Shown here piece after piece: positions 1-8,395 of a stretch of 64,000 nucleotides of DNA. The notes beneath the pieces were generated by a model that ran no database searches, was not told where the DNA came from, and worked only from the letters and a program-made list of their open reading frames with translations. Position 1 is the stretch's first letter, and every line of letters begins with the position of its first letter. Position numbers and translations under genes: made by a program. The stretch lies in the NCBI RefSeq assembly GCF_000369005.1, contig NZ_KB849766.1, positions 291,721-355,720 of the forward strand, read 5' to 3'. This stretch comes from Acinetobacter beijerinckii CIP 110307. Its GTDB lineage: Bacteria > Pseudomonadota > Gammaproteobacteria > Pseudomonadales > Moraxellaceae.

Positions 1-574
1 CTTTATTTAAAATAATCACATCACAGAATTCAATTTGGTCGATTAAGAGATCAACCACATTACGTTCATCGTCCTCACCCAACGATTCACCTCGTGAAGT
101 TAGGCTATCTAACGAACTATAATCCTTTAAAAAATTATAAGCATCGACCAAAGTCACCATGGTATCTAAACGTGCAAATTCACTTAGTGAGACACCATTT
201 TCATCTTCGAAGGTAAATGTTTCTGCAACGGGTAACGGTTCAGAAACCCCTGTTGATTCAATCACTAATTGATCAAAGCGATTGTCATCAGCTAAACGCC
301 GTACCTCAATCAATAAATCCTCTCGTAAGGTGCAACAAATACAACCATTGCTCATTTCCACCAGTTTTTCATCTGTACGTGATAATTCAGCACCGCCCTC
401 ACGAACTAATGCCGCATCAATATTCACTTCAGACATATCATTGACGATTACGGCGATTTTCCGCCCTTCACGATTGTTCAAAATATGATTGAGCAACGTG
501 GTTTTTCCTGCACCTAAAAAACCAGATAGGACGGTCACAGGAAGTTTGGCTAGAGTGGCTAAAGAATGATTCAT
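1..574 (-). CDS. zigA: COG0523-family GTPase (ZigA-like zinc chaperone), 3' end outside window
   Basis: This is a GTP-dependent metallochaperone of the CobW/COG0523 family, thought to hand zinc to client enzymes during zinc starvation. The visible 191 residues carry a Walker A motif GFLGAGKTT at residues 18-26 and the family metal-binding motif GCICC at 77-81. The gene runs off the left edge, so its C-terminal half is unseen. It starts 15 nt after the stop of the Zur-like gene and is the third gene of a leftward zinc-limitation operon. COG0523 has several subgroups. The zinc role is inferred from the neighbours folE2, the peptidase and the Zur box, and the symbol could belong to another paralog. 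Confidence 0.85.
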   Translation of the reverse strand, partial: MNHSLATLAKLPVTVLSGFLGAGKTTLLNHILNNREGRKIAVIVNDMSEVNIDAALVREGGAELSRTDEKLVEMSNGCICCTLREDLLIEVRRLADDNRFDQLVIESTGVSEPLPVAETFTFEDENGVSLSEFARLDTMVTLVDAYNFLKDYSSLDSLTSRGESLGEDDERNVVDLLIDQIEFCDVIILNK

Positions 575-589
575 TGGCGTTCTCACTGA

Positions 590-988
590 TTAAAAATGTT
601 GAGTTTGATGTTTAGAAAGACATGAGAAACATTGACCCAATACTTCTAAATATGGGTAACTCGGATTGAATTGTTTGGCTTGGATGGTACTTTCCACACA
701 GGCTTTAAGTTGTGGAATAGCGATGCTTTGCACGCTTTGACATTCTGTACACACGGTAAAAAGCCGATAACTCGCTGAAATTTCAGCTTGATTTAATACA
801 TACATATTCAAGGTATTTAGTTTTATGATCAGGCAATGTTCTGACAGTTTTTTAAGGATTCGATAAATCTGAATAGGCGCTTGAAAGCCATAAGGTTTGG
901 CTTTTTCCAATAACGCATAAGCACTCATGGCTTTATTTTCTGTTTTTAAAATATCTAAAATATTTTGTTGGGCGATAGTGAGCTTCAT
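590..988 (-). CDS. Fur-family regulator, Zur-like paralog with degenerate sensor site
   Basis: A short (132 aa) Fur/Zur-type winged-helix regulator. The recognition-helix region keeps the family YR pair (residues 42-43), and the structural zinc site is complete: C80-x2-C83 and C120-x2-C123. Compared from memory with E. coli Zur, the regulatory zinc ligands look replaced: the His of the FVHK motif is Ile55, the Cys of YVLC is Asn66, the THT histidine falls in an ISAS stretch, and the later Glu is absent. The C-terminal His-rich tail is also missing. It lies 6 nt after the ZrlA-like gene and upstream of the COG0523 GTPase. It is probably not the main Zur, which in Acinetobacter usually sits with znuCB. 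Confidence 0.8.
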   Translation of the reverse strand: MKLTIAQQNILDILKTENKAMSAYALLEKAKPYGFQAPIQIYRILKKLSEHCLIIKLNTLNMYVLNQAEISASYRLFTVCTECQSVQSIAIPQLKACVESTIQAKQFNPSYPYLEVLGQCFSCLSKHQTQHF

Positions 989-994
989 TGCAAT

Positions 995-1708
995 TTACTC
1001 ATTGTTATTATTAAAAGAATTACTGATACACGGCGATGAGGTATAACGATGATCAACACCCCATGTACGATAGCCTGCTGTATCAATATGGATTTGTCCT
1101 GATGCATATACACCTAAACCCATATTTAACGCTTCACCTTGCGCTATCCAGAATTCACAAAGCTTCTTTTTTGTATTTTCGATATGAATTTGTTCAATGG
1201 GGTCAGGTGTTTCACTGCCTATACGAAAATCGAGTGCGGCGTTAAAGACATGTTTTGAAGCACCCGCACCACCTGCACACTGATTTAGTGCAAAGCTGCG
1301 ATACACAGATGTCACCGTAATCTGATCAATTCGCCCTTGTTGTAGCAACTTATGCAAAATATTTAATGTGGGAACGATGTTGTTCCATAGCTCTTTGGGA
1401 GGAACTTCGTATTCGACATAATTACACTTTTGCCAATCTCTGGCAGTTTGAAAAAACTCAAAATCTGGAATAAATGCATCTACTCCCTGTACTTTTAAAA
1501 AGTTTTTATAAGCTTGTCTCTGTTGCTGATGATCAGCGTGCATTGTCCACATCTGATAAGAAGCAGGAATAGGCTTGGGTTTAAGAATAATTTTTGGAAT
1601 CGTATTTTTTATTTCACGCGGGGCATACTGATTGAACGAAATCGCTTGGTTTTGAGACTGGCAAGCAGATAGACCACATATGAATCCGAGCATGTAGATT
1701 TTTTTCAT
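995..1708 (-). CDS. zrlA: Zur-regulated M15-type peptidase lipoprotein (ZrlA-like)
   Basis: A predicted outer-envelope lipoprotein zinc peptidase that trims peptidoglycan peptides. The N-terminus has a signal peptide and lipobox LSAC with Cys16. The M15/VanY-type metal ligands are visible as SKH with His153, Asp160 and HID with His207. In A. baumannii the Zur-regulated peptidase ZrlA maintains cell-wall integrity during zinc limitation, and the size, lipobox and context here match. It is the first gene of the leftward operon and its start lies about 60 nt from the Zur box shared with folE2. The assignment to ZrlA itself rests on context and motifs, not on an alignment. Confidence 0.82.
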   Translation of the reverse strand: MKKIYMLGFICGLSACQSQNQAISFNQYAPREIKNTIPKIILKPKPIPASYQMWTMHADHQQQRQAYKNFLKVQGVDAFIPDFEFFQTARDWQKCNYVEYEVPPKELWNNIVPTLNILHKLLQQGRIDQITVTSVYRSFALNQCAGGAGASKHVFNAALDFRIGSETPDPIEQIHIENTKKKLCEFWIAQGEALNMGLGVYASGQIHIDTAGYRTWGVDHRYTSSPCISNSFNNNNE

Positions 1709-1769
1709 TTTTGATTCGCTAAGGTCTGCTAATTCAAATTAACTTCGCAGCGAGCTTGTCGATGCTTAT

Positions 1770-1789
1770 TGTTATGTTATAACATTACA
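1770..1789. promoter_or_regulatory. Zur box in the divergent zrlA/folE2 promoter
   Basis: The core ATGTTATAACAT at 1774-1785 is a perfect 12-bp palindrome, and the flanking TGT (1770-1772) and ACA (1787-1789) also pair, leaving one mismatched pair at 1773/1786. This matches the TGTTATA-type palindrome expected for gammaproteobacterial Zur. It sits 30 nt before folE2 and about 60 nt before the peptidase gene, so one bound dimer pair could shut both operons. Confidence 0.85.
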
Positions 1790-1818
1790 TTAAATATTAC
1801 AACTTAAGCTATCACCAA

Positions 1819-2721
1819 ATGAATCTTGCTCTTCCTGATATTTCAGCCAACTCCATTTTACCCAAAGCGTATAGCCATTGCCTTGATTGGGTGGGCATGG
1901 AAAAAATTGCATTACCCGTTCGTGTCGAAAATACGCTATGTCAAAGTCAAGTGAATGCTTATGTCAGTTTGGACGATCCCTTAGCCAAAGGGATTCATAT
2001 GTCACGCTTGTATACACGACTGTTAGAACTGAGCTCGATTGGAAATTTAAACTTGATGGATTTAAGGTCTTTATTACAAGACTTTTTAGTAAGTCATCAT
2101 GATCTATCCAAACATGCAAAAATTGAAATTCATAGCGAACTGTATATCGAACGACCTGCATTGATCAGCAAGCTTTCAGGTTGGAAAAGCTACCCTTTTG
2201 TTTTGTCATGCCAACTTTTAGATGAGCAGTTTTTAGCAGAATTAAAAGTTGAGATTCCCTATTCATCAACCTGTCCTTGCTCGGCTGCACTTTCAAGAAA
2301 CATTATTCAACAACGTTTTGAATCGGCACTCAACAATCAAGACATTCGTTTAGATCAGCAGGAAATTTTAGATTGGCTAAGCAGTACAGATGCGATTGCT
2401 GCAACACCGCATAGTCAAAGAAGCTTTGCGATTCTTAATTTCAGACTTGATCAAAATATCCAACACATCCCACTGATTTTATTTATCAATCAGGCTGAGC
2501 AAGCCCTCATGACACCAGTTCAAACAGCCGTTAAACGTATTGATGAACAGGCTTTCGCAATTGCCAACGGTCAAAACCTGATGTTTTGTGAAGATGCCTT
2601 AAGACGACTGTATGGCACATTTTTAAATCATAAAAGTATTAATGGCTTTAATTTCAAAGTCATTCATGCAGAAAGCCTGCATGCGCATGATGCGGTGGCT
2701 CAAGGTTCGTGGCAATGGTAA
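1819..2721 (+). CDS. folE2: GTP cyclohydrolase FolE2 (type IB)
   Basis: FolE2 makes 7,8-dihydroneopterin triphosphate from GTP, the first step of folate synthesis. It does the job of zinc-dependent FolE while tolerating other divalent metals, which is why bacteria often place it under Zur. The 300-aa length fits the family. The active-site cysteine motif STCPCS lies near residue 153, followed by HSQRS, also typical of the family. The ATG is only 30 nt from the Zur box and has a weak Shine-Dalgarno. The stop overlaps the start of the hisI paralog. It is the first gene of the rightward zinc-sparing operon. Confidence 0.93.
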   Translation: MNLALPDISANSILPKAYSHCLDWVGMEKIALPVRVENTLCQSQVNAYVSLDDPLAKGIHMSRLYTRLLELSSIGNLNLMDLRSLLQDFLVSHHDLSKHAKIEIHSELYIERPALISKLSGWKSYPFVLSCQLLDEQFLAELKVEIPYSSTCPCSAALSRNIIQQRFESALNNQDIRLDQQEILDWLSSTDAIAATPHSQRSFAILNFRLDQNIQHIPLILFINQAEQALMTPVQTAVKRIDEQAFAIANGQNLMFCEDALRRLYGTFLNHKSINGFNFKVIHAESLHAHDAVAQGSWQW

Positions 2722-3134
2722 AGCATTCTATTTTTGAACAAATGGAACATGGATCTTTGGGACAGAAATTTAATTTTGAAGCTGTATTTGAACAGATCAA
2801 ATGGAACCAAGATGGTCTAGTTCCAGCGATCACTCAAGATCAAACAAGCAAAGAAGTATTGATGATGGCTTGGGTTAATCGAGACGCCTTAATCGAAACC
2901 TTGCAGACTAAACAAGTGTGCTATTGGTCGCGCTCACGAAAATGCTTATGGCGTAAAGGTGAGAGTTCAGGACATCGTCAATATTTGACGGATGCCAGAC
3001 TCGATTGTGATGGCGACTGCCTATTATTCCTTGTTGATCAAACTGGTCCAGCCTGCCACACCCTACGCCCGACTTGTTTTTATCTTGGTCTAAATACAGA
3101 TCAAGTGACGATTTTAACTCAACCTGTGATTTAA
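2715..3134 (+). CDS. hisI: Phosphoribosyl-AMP cyclohydrolase paralog (HisI-like)
   Basis: The histidine-pathway enzyme that opens the adenine ring of phosphoribosyl-AMP. The family signatures are present: VLMMAWVNRDAL, YWSRSR, a GESSGH segment, DCDGD and TGPACHT. The metal-binding cysteines of DCDGD and ACHT are kept, so this copy still looks metal-dependent. The ATG at 2715 overlaps the folE2 stop (ATGGTAA); an in-frame GTG at 2709 is an alternative. Sitting between folE2 and a gamma-carbonic anhydrase, it is likely the zinc-limitation copy, with the main hisI elsewhere. Duplicated hisI in Zur regulons is a known pattern. Confidence 0.87.
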   Translation: MVKHSIFEQMEHGSLGQKFNFEAVFEQIKWNQDGLVPAITQDQTSKEVLMMAWVNRDALIETLQTKQVCYWSRSRKCLWRKGESSGHRQYLTDARLDCDGDCLLFLVDQTGPACHTLRPTCFYLGLNTDQVTILTQPVI

Positions 3135-3155
3135 CTTATTTTAAGCGGTAATTCT

Positions 3156-3716
3156 ATGCTACGTAAAAATCCATCGGGTCATTTGCCTGTTATCGATCAA
3201 TCTGCTTATGTCGATCAAACTGCTATTATCTGCGGCAAAGTCATCGTACATGCCAATGTGTTTATTGGTCCTTATGCCGTAATTCGTGCTGATGAAACCG
3301 ATGAACATGGAGAAATGGAACCCATTATTATATGTGCAAACTCCAATATCCAAGATGGTGTGGTGATTCATTCTAAAGCAGGCGCTGCGGTGAAGATTGG
3401 TGAAAACTCATCTATTGCCCATCGTTCGATTATTCATGGCCCTTGTGAAATTGGTCGCCATGTTTTTGTCGGTTTTAATAGCGTTTTATTCAACTGCAAA
3501 GTCGGTGATCATAGTGCGATCCGACACAATGCAGTGGTGGACGGGCGTGATTTACCAAGTCACTTTTATGTTCCTGCCATGAGCTATATCAACCCTAAAA
3601 CCGATTTAAGCCAATATCCGCCTGTTGATGTTTCAATCAGTGAGTTTTCTGAAAGTGTGGTGAGCACCAATATCGAATTAGTCAAAGGATATAAGGCATT
3701 GCACAATGAATTTTAG
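3156..3716 (+). CDS. Gamma-class carbonic anhydrase-like left-handed beta-helix protein
   Basis: A 186-aa hexapeptide-repeat protein of the gamma-carbonic anhydrase/YrdA type. Repeats of the V-x-I-G kind run through most of the length. The three trimer-interface metal ligands are visible as VVIHS, IAHRS and IIHGP. Gamma enzymes can work with iron or cobalt, so the gene could replace a zinc beta- or alpha-class enzyme when zinc is scarce. It follows the hisI paralog by 21 nt and overlaps the downstream pyrC paralog by 11 nt, so the three are co-translated. Catalytic activity is not guaranteed, since many YrdA-like proteins are of unknown function. Confidence 0.85.
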   Translation: MLRKNPSGHLPVIDQSAYVDQTAIICGKVIVHANVFIGPYAVIRADETDEHGEMEPIIICANSNIQDGVVIHSKAGAAVKIGENSSIAHRSIIHGPCEIGRHVFVGFNSVLFNCKVGDHSAIRHNAVVDGRDLPSHFYVPAMSYINPKTDLSQYPPVDVSISEFSESVVSTNIELVKGYKALHNEF

Positions 3717-5061
3717 ACAATTTCCCAAGATCATTATTCGCAATGCCAATCTAGTCAATGAAGATAAACAGTTTATTGCCGATGTACTGATTCAAGATGG
3801 ACGAATCGAGAAAATTGCTAGCAATATCACTGGTATTTTCAATGCGAAAACCATTGATGCAAATGGGGCTTGGTTAATCCCTGGCATGATTGATGATCAA
3901 GTGCATTTTAGAGATCCTGGCTCACCACAAAAAGGCAGTATCGCCTCTGAATCTATGGCTGCAACCATTGGTGGGATTACCAGTTATATGGATATGCCTA
4001 ATACCAATCCTGCAACACTGAACTTAGAGACACTAGCACAAAAAAAGCAGATCGCAGCGCAACATAGCATGGCAAATTACGCATTTCATTTTGGCGTGAG
4101 TTCTGAAAATTTAGATATTATTGAACAACTTGATCCTAAATTAGTCAGTGGTGTCAAAGTCTTTATGGGTGCATCAACAGGCAATATGTTGGTCGATGAT
4201 CCTAAAATTTTAGAGCGTTTATTTGCTAATGTACCAACCATCTTATTGACACATTGTGAATATACACCTCGGATTAAAGAACAGGAAAAACTATATTTGG
4301 ATAAATATGGCGAAAATATTCCAGCAGTGATGCACCCTAAAATTCGAGATAAACAGGCTTGCTTTGAAAGTTCTCGACTCGCTGTTTCCTTAGCCGAGAA
4401 ATACGGCACTCAACTGCATGTTTTACATCTGACCACAGCCAAAGAATTATGTTTATTTAAAGATCTGCCTTTAAATCGGAAACATATTTCAGCCGAAGTC
4501 TGTATTCATCATCTCAGTTTTGATGATGCTGACTATGCCGCTCTGGGACATTTAATAAAATGTAATCCGGCAATCAAAACCCAACAAGATAAAGAGGCTT
4601 TGATCCATGCGATTTCAAACAGTAATCGTTTGGATATTATTGGAACCGACCATGCACCACATACTTGGGATGAAAAACAACAATCCTATATGAATGCTCC
4701 TTCAGGTCTGCCACTGGTGCAACATGCTCTGCCCGCATTGATGGAACTGGTTGCAGATGGAAAGCTCAATATCGAAACGATGGTGCGTAAGACATCTCAT
4801 CAAGTTGCCGACTTATTTAAAATTAAAGACCGTGGTTATATTCGTGAGGGCTATTGGGCTGATCTCGTTCTAATCAAAGAAAATACCCGTAGAATTGCGG
4901 TCAAAGATCAAAAAAATTATATGCAATGTGGTTGGAGTCCATTCCAAGATAAAAGCTTTCGTTATGAAGTGGATACCACCATTGTTTCAGGGCAACTAGC
5001 ATGGCATCAAAATCAGTTATTTTTAAATTGTCGGGGGCATGAATTAGAAATCAATCGTTAA
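3706..5061 (+). CDS. pyrC: Dihydroorotase paralog (class I, PyrC-like)
   Basis: A 451-aa amidohydrolase of the dihydroorotase/AllB type, which would cyclise carbamoyl-aspartate to dihydroorotate in pyrimidine synthesis. The metal-site segments are visible: an N-terminal DDQVHFRDPG at about residues 63-72, VKVFMGAS with the likely carboxylated lysine near 153, LLTHCE, HVLHLT and GTDHAPHTW. The usual HxH is QVH here (Gln65, His67), a substitution I recall from a Bacteroidetes-type dihydroorotase subgroup. It is the last gene of the folE2 operon and a probable back-up enzyme for zinc limitation. The paralog could instead act on another cyclic amide. Confidence 0.85.
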   Translation: MNFRQFPKIIIRNANLVNEDKQFIADVLIQDGRIEKIASNITGIFNAKTIDANGAWLIPGMIDDQVHFRDPGSPQKGSIASESMAATIGGITSYMDMPNTNPATLNLETLAQKKQIAAQHSMANYAFHFGVSSENLDIIEQLDPKLVSGVKVFMGASTGNMLVDDPKILERLFANVPTILLTHCEYTPRIKEQEKLYLDKYGENIPAVMHPKIRDKQACFESSRLAVSLAEKYGTQLHVLHLTTAKELCLFKDLPLNRKHISAEVCIHHLSFDDADYAALGHLIKCNPAIKTQQDKEALIHAISNSNRLDIIGTDHAPHTWDEKQQSYMNAPSGLPLVQHALPALMELVADGKLNIETMVRKTSHQVADLFKIKDRGYIREGYWADLVLIKENTRRIAVKDQKNYMQCGWSPFQDKSFRYEVDTTIVSGQLAWHQNQLFLNCRGHELEINR

Positions 5062-5104
5062 GATTTCTATTTTTAATCAATAATACAATTTATCTTGAAT
5101 TTTG

Positions 5105-5130
5105 AGCCTGAGTTTCAGGCTTTTCTTTTT
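5105..5130 (+). terminator. Intrinsic terminator of the folE2 operon
   Basis: AGCCTGA (5105-5111) pairs perfectly with TCAGGCT (5115-5121) around a 3-nt loop and is followed by TTTCTTTTTT. It lies 44 nt after the pyrC paralog and closes the zinc operon. The remaining 250 nt to the next gene are AT-rich leader. Confidence 0.85.
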
Positions 5131-5245
5131 TAAGAAAACAGGTAAATCTAGACCTAACCCTAGAATTCGATCGCATCAAAAATATATTTATTAAATTAAA
5201 AAAATCATGTAGTTACAATAAATACGCCAAATGCATCACACAAAA

Positions 5246-5273
5246 TTCACAGCTACACCAGTAAATCTATAAT
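5246..5273 (+). promoter_or_regulatory. Sigma70-like promoter for the DUF4331 operon
   Basis: TTCACA (5246-5251), a 16-nt spacer and TATAAT (5268-5273) form a good promoter about 108 nt before the DUF4331 start. A strong Shine-Dalgarno AAGGAGA sits at 5368-5374. No other promoter-like pair stood out in this 319-nt gap. I saw no clear Fur or Zur box here. Confidence 0.55.
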
Positions 5274-5380
5274 GTCTAATGCAAATAACTAATTTTTACT
5301 ATAGGGAAAAGCATAAGACCAATAACAAATCTATCAAAAATTAAAACCTGAGATCACAGAAATGATCAAGGAGAAGCTCT

Positions 5381-6874
5381 ATGGACTCTCGCCTACTTAT
5401 TGCAATTTTGCTAAGTAGCTTTAGTGCAACATCATTTGCTTCAAGTCACCGAGAAGCACCATCAATCACTAAACTACCCAAAGTAGACGCTACAGATTTT
5501 TATATGTTTAAAAGCTATGAATCTGGGCGTAGTAACTACGTAACACTTTTGGCTAACTACCAGCCCTTGCAAGATGCCTATGGTGGTCCAAATTACTTTT
5601 CACTAGATTCTAAAGCACTATATGAAATTCATGTAGACAATAACGGAGATGCACAAGAAGACATCACTTTTCAGTTCAAATTTAATCAAGAACTAAAAGA
5701 CCTTCAAGTTCCAGTGGGCGGCAAAAATATTTCTGTTCCATTATCCAATATCGGCAAAATTACCAATGATAGTAGCTCGGCTCAAAATACTGCTGAAACT
5801 TTCACAGTAACGATGATTAAAGGAGATCGTCGCAAAGGTGATCGTAATGTCCTCGGCACTTTCAAAAAGCCATTTGATAATGTTGGTACAAAATCTATTC
5901 CTAATTACCAAGCCTATGCAGACACTTTTGTACAAAATGTGAATTTCGGAAGCTGTGGTTCAGGTAAAGTTTTCGTGGGACAACGTCAAGATTCATTTGC
6001 AGTAAACTTAGGTGAAGTATTTGACTTGGTCAATATCAAAATTCCAGCAACTCAACTTGCACCTTCTGGTGTCAATGCTGAAGACCAAGGCTTAAATACA
6101 ATTGCAGATAAAAACGTCACGACGATTGCACTTGAAGTACCACAATCATGCTTAGTGTCTACAAACGATACTGTGATTGGTGGTTGGACGACTGCGAGCT
6201 TACCTCAAGCGACTTTATTAAATCCAAATCCAGAAAGTAATCTGAATAGCGCAGCAAAAGTGGGTGGCGCATGGACTCAAGTTTCGCGTCTAGGTATGCC
6301 ATTAGTCAACGAAGTTGTGATCGGCTTAAAAGACAAAGATAAATTTAATGCAAGTAAGCCAGCAAATGATGGTCAATTTGCTGATTATGTCACTAATCCT
6401 GCTCTACCAACTTTAATCGAAGTTCTATTTAAAGATGCAACAGGCGGCGCAGTTGTTGCTCCAACCAATTTCCCACGTACTGACTTAGTGAATGCATTCT
6501 TATTGGGTATTCCTGGTTTAAATCAGCCAAAAAATGTGAAAGCATCTGAGATGCTCCGTTTAAATACAGCAATCGCACCGATGACTAAAGATAAACAAAG
6601 TCGTTTAGGTGTCATTGGTGGTGATACTGCTGGATTCCCAAATGGTCGTCGCCCAGGTGATGATGTCGTAGATATTGAGCTTCGTGTTGCTATGGGCTTG
6701 TTATGCACGATTGATGGTGTAAATACTGCCGTAGGCTGTAAAGCAACGGATGCTAAAGCGGGAGGAATCAGTTTTACTGATGGTGCATTACAATCACCGC
6801 AACAGTTTGGTACGACCTTCCCTTATTTAAATACTCCAGTGTCGGGCTCACCGTTTAATACAGCTAGCAAATAA
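5381..6874 (+). CDS. Exported DUF4331 protein
   Basis: A 497-aa exported protein with a clear signal peptide ending near ATSFASS. The mature N-terminus SSHREAPSI and the DATDFYMF segment are typical of DUF4331. The family has no established biochemical role. The protein contains two C-terminal cysteines (LLCTI and GCKAT) that could form a disulphide. It has the strongest Shine-Dalgarno of the cluster and starts a six-gene rightward run with a lipoprotein, a TPR protein, a TonB-dependent receptor, a TonB-like protein and a PepSY protein. From that context I infer a periplasmic or surface partner for substrate capture; this is inference only. Confidence 0.85.
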   Translation: MDSRLLIAILLSSFSATSFASSHREAPSITKLPKVDATDFYMFKSYESGRSNYVTLLANYQPLQDAYGGPNYFSLDSKALYEIHVDNNGDAQEDITFQFKFNQELKDLQVPVGGKNISVPLSNIGKITNDSSSAQNTAETFTVTMIKGDRRKGDRNVLGTFKKPFDNVGTKSIPNYQAYADTFVQNVNFGSCGSGKVFVGQRQDSFAVNLGEVFDLVNIKIPATQLAPSGVNAEDQGLNTIADKNVTTIALEVPQSCLVSTNDTVIGGWTTASLPQATLLNPNPESNLNSAAKVGGAWTQVSRLGMPLVNEVVIGLKDKDKFNASKPANDGQFADYVTNPALPTLIEVLFKDATGGAVVAPTNFPRTDLVNAFLLGIPGLNQPKNVKASEMLRLNTAIAPMTKDKQSRLGVIGGDTAGFPNGRRPGDDVVDIELRVAMGLLCTIDGVNTAVGCKATDAKAGGISFTDGALQSPQQFGTTFPYLNTPVSGSPFNTASK

Positions 6875-6889
6875 TCAGGAGTAACTACC

Positions 6890-7129
6890 ATGAAAAAATA
6901 TATGTTGTTATTCATGGTTGCAATTGGATTAAGCGGATGTGGTGGCGATGATAATAAATCAAAACCCAACAATAACAACCAATCTCAAGGTGATGCTGTA
7001 CTGAAAGAAACGTTGATATTGACCAACCAATCGCAAAGCAACTTTGAACAAGCTGAACCGAAAACGCTGACTGCAATAGCAGAATCAACGATAAATAATA
7101 AAGCTGAACCCGTAGCAGTTAAATTTTAA
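6890..7129 (+). CDS. Small lipoprotein of unknown function
   Basis: A 79-aa protein with a lipoprotein signal and lipobox LSGC (Cys17), followed by an Asp/Asn/Lys/Gln-rich linker with no recognisable domain. The start is set by the Shine-Dalgarno AGGAG 12 nt upstream. It follows the DUF4331 gene by 15 nt and is followed at once by a strong terminator, so the pair would be made in excess over the downstream receptor genes. It is not recognised beyond its localisation. It may anchor or assist the DUF4331 protein. Confidence 0.75.
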   Translation: MKKYMLLFMVAIGLSGCGGDDNKSKPNNNNQSQGDAVLKETLILTNQSQSNFEQAEPKTLTAIAESTINNKAEPVAVKF

Positions 7130-7132
7130 AAC

Positions 7133-7171
7133 AAAGGTGCTTAGTTGCATTATCTAACTAAGCACCTTTTT
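7133..7171 (+). terminator. Strong intra-cluster terminator
   Basis: A 14-bp perfect stem (7133-7146 with 7156-7169) with a 9-nt loop is followed by a short T run. The Shine-Dalgarno AGGAG of the TPR gene begins right after it, so readthrough would couple the two halves of the cluster while termination keeps the first two genes in excess. Confidence 0.85.
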
Positions 7172-7184
7172 AGGAGTTTTTTTA

Positions 7185-8306
7185 ATGTTTATTCGGCAAC
7201 TAACACTTTCTGTTTTGGTTCTTAGCTATCTTGGTACTGTATATGCACATCCTAAGCATCAACATAAGCATGCTGTTTCAAATCCCGAAAGTTTAAATAA
7301 TCAAACTAATTTAAATAATCATTATAACGATACAGTAAGAAATCAAATCGTTACGGTATTGCTCGAAAAAGCATATGCTCGTGGTGATGGTGATTTATTG
7401 GAACAAGCTGAAAACTTAATGAAAACCAGTAAAAACCCTTCTGATGTGGAAAATAAATTACTGGCAACTCGATTAGCGCAAGCTAATCATGATTTTAGTA
7501 CAGCAGAAAAGACCTTAAAAGAAATACTGAAGTCTCAGCCAAACCAATATGATGCTATTTTACAGCTCGCAAATATTTACAGACTGCAAGGTCAATTTGA
7601 TCAAGCGCTCAGCTTATGTAATCAACTAAGTGATTCCGAAGTCAAATGGTATCAAGCTGGTTGTATCCTCCAAGTTGAAGCAATGACCAAAAGTTATTCA
7701 GATTTAAAACCCAAAGCAGATGAGCTTTTAAAAGAGACTTCACGACTTAGTAAAAATGATAAACAGTGGTTTGGAAATATTTTGCTTGAAGTTGCCACAC
7801 GATTTAATGATCAACAACTTGCGACGCAAGCTATTCCATTACTTGCAACAGATAACCTGCCGAATACTCTCGCCAAAGCAAATTGGTATATTGCTCAACA
7901 ACAGTATCAAACTGCAATAACGATCTTAGAACCCTATCGTTATCATGATGGTGCACTTTATCGAATTATTTTAGCAAAACAAAAACTAGCTGATGGCTCA
8001 TCAAATCAAGACTTAAGTGAATTAAGCTTGCGCGTTCAAACTTTATTGAAACAGCAAGATCACATTCATTTAAGAGAGCAAGCACAATACCTTTGGATAT
8101 CAAAGCAATACCAAGAAGGTCTCAAGATCGCTGCGAAAAACTGGGATATGCAAAGAGAAAATGAAGATTTTGAGGTCTATGCCGCTTTAGCGATTGAAAG
8201 TAAAAATCAAAATAGTGCAGAAAAGCTCTTAAACTGGAGTAAAAAAACAGGTTATCAAAATCCGGTGTTAGTTCCTGAATTAGAAAAATTAGTAACTAAG
8301 CTTTGA
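7185..8306 (+). CDS. Exported TPR-repeat protein with His-rich N-terminus
   Basis: A 373-aa periplasmic protein: a signal peptide ending at TVYAH, then a short histidine-rich stretch HPKHQHKH directly after the cleavage site, then helical repeats with TPR spacing (for example around residues 100-150, with QYDAILQLANIYRLQG). TPR arrays bind partner proteins. The His-rich mature N-terminus could bind a transition metal. It lies between the DUF4331-lipoprotein pair and the TonB-dependent receptor and has its own Shine-Dalgarno (TTAGGAG). I do not recognise a named family; a role as a scaffold for metal or receptor handling is inferred from location. Confidence 0.8.
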   Translation: MFIRQLTLSVLVLSYLGTVYAHPKHQHKHAVSNPESLNNQTNLNNHYNDTVRNQIVTVLLEKAYARGDGDLLEQAENLMKTSKNPSDVENKLLATRLAQANHDFSTAEKTLKEILKSQPNQYDAILQLANIYRLQGQFDQALSLCNQLSDSEVKWYQAGCILQVEAMTKSYSDLKPKADELLKETSRLSKNDKQWFGNILLEVATRFNDQQLATQAIPLLATDNLPNTLAKANWYIAQQQYQTAITILEPYRYHDGALYRIILAKQKLADGSSNQDLSELSLRVQTLLKQQDHIHLREQAQYLWISKQYQEGLKIAAKNWDMQRENEDFEVYAALAIESKNQNSAEKLLNWSKKTGYQNPVLVPELEKLVTKL

Positions 8307-8328
8307 TTTTTAATGAGTAAAAATCGAA

Positions 8329-8356
8329 GAAATCACTGTATTTTCACAGTGATTTC
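8329..8356 (+). other. 11-bp perfect hairpin upstream of the TonB-dependent receptor
   Basis: GAAATCACTGT (8329-8339) pairs perfectly with ACAGTGATTTC (8346-8356) over a 6-nt loop. No T tract follows, so it is not a classic terminator. It lies about 40 nt before the receptor start and may slow transcription, protect RNA ends or act as an operator. Confidence 0.6.
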
Positions 8357-8395
8357 ACAAGCCTAAATCTAATATGAATTATAAAAATTAAATTA

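Noticed and set aside
217..488. Rightward ORFs at the left edge
   Set aside because: They lie antisense to the COG0523 GTPase, whose Walker A and GCICC motifs show which strand is real.
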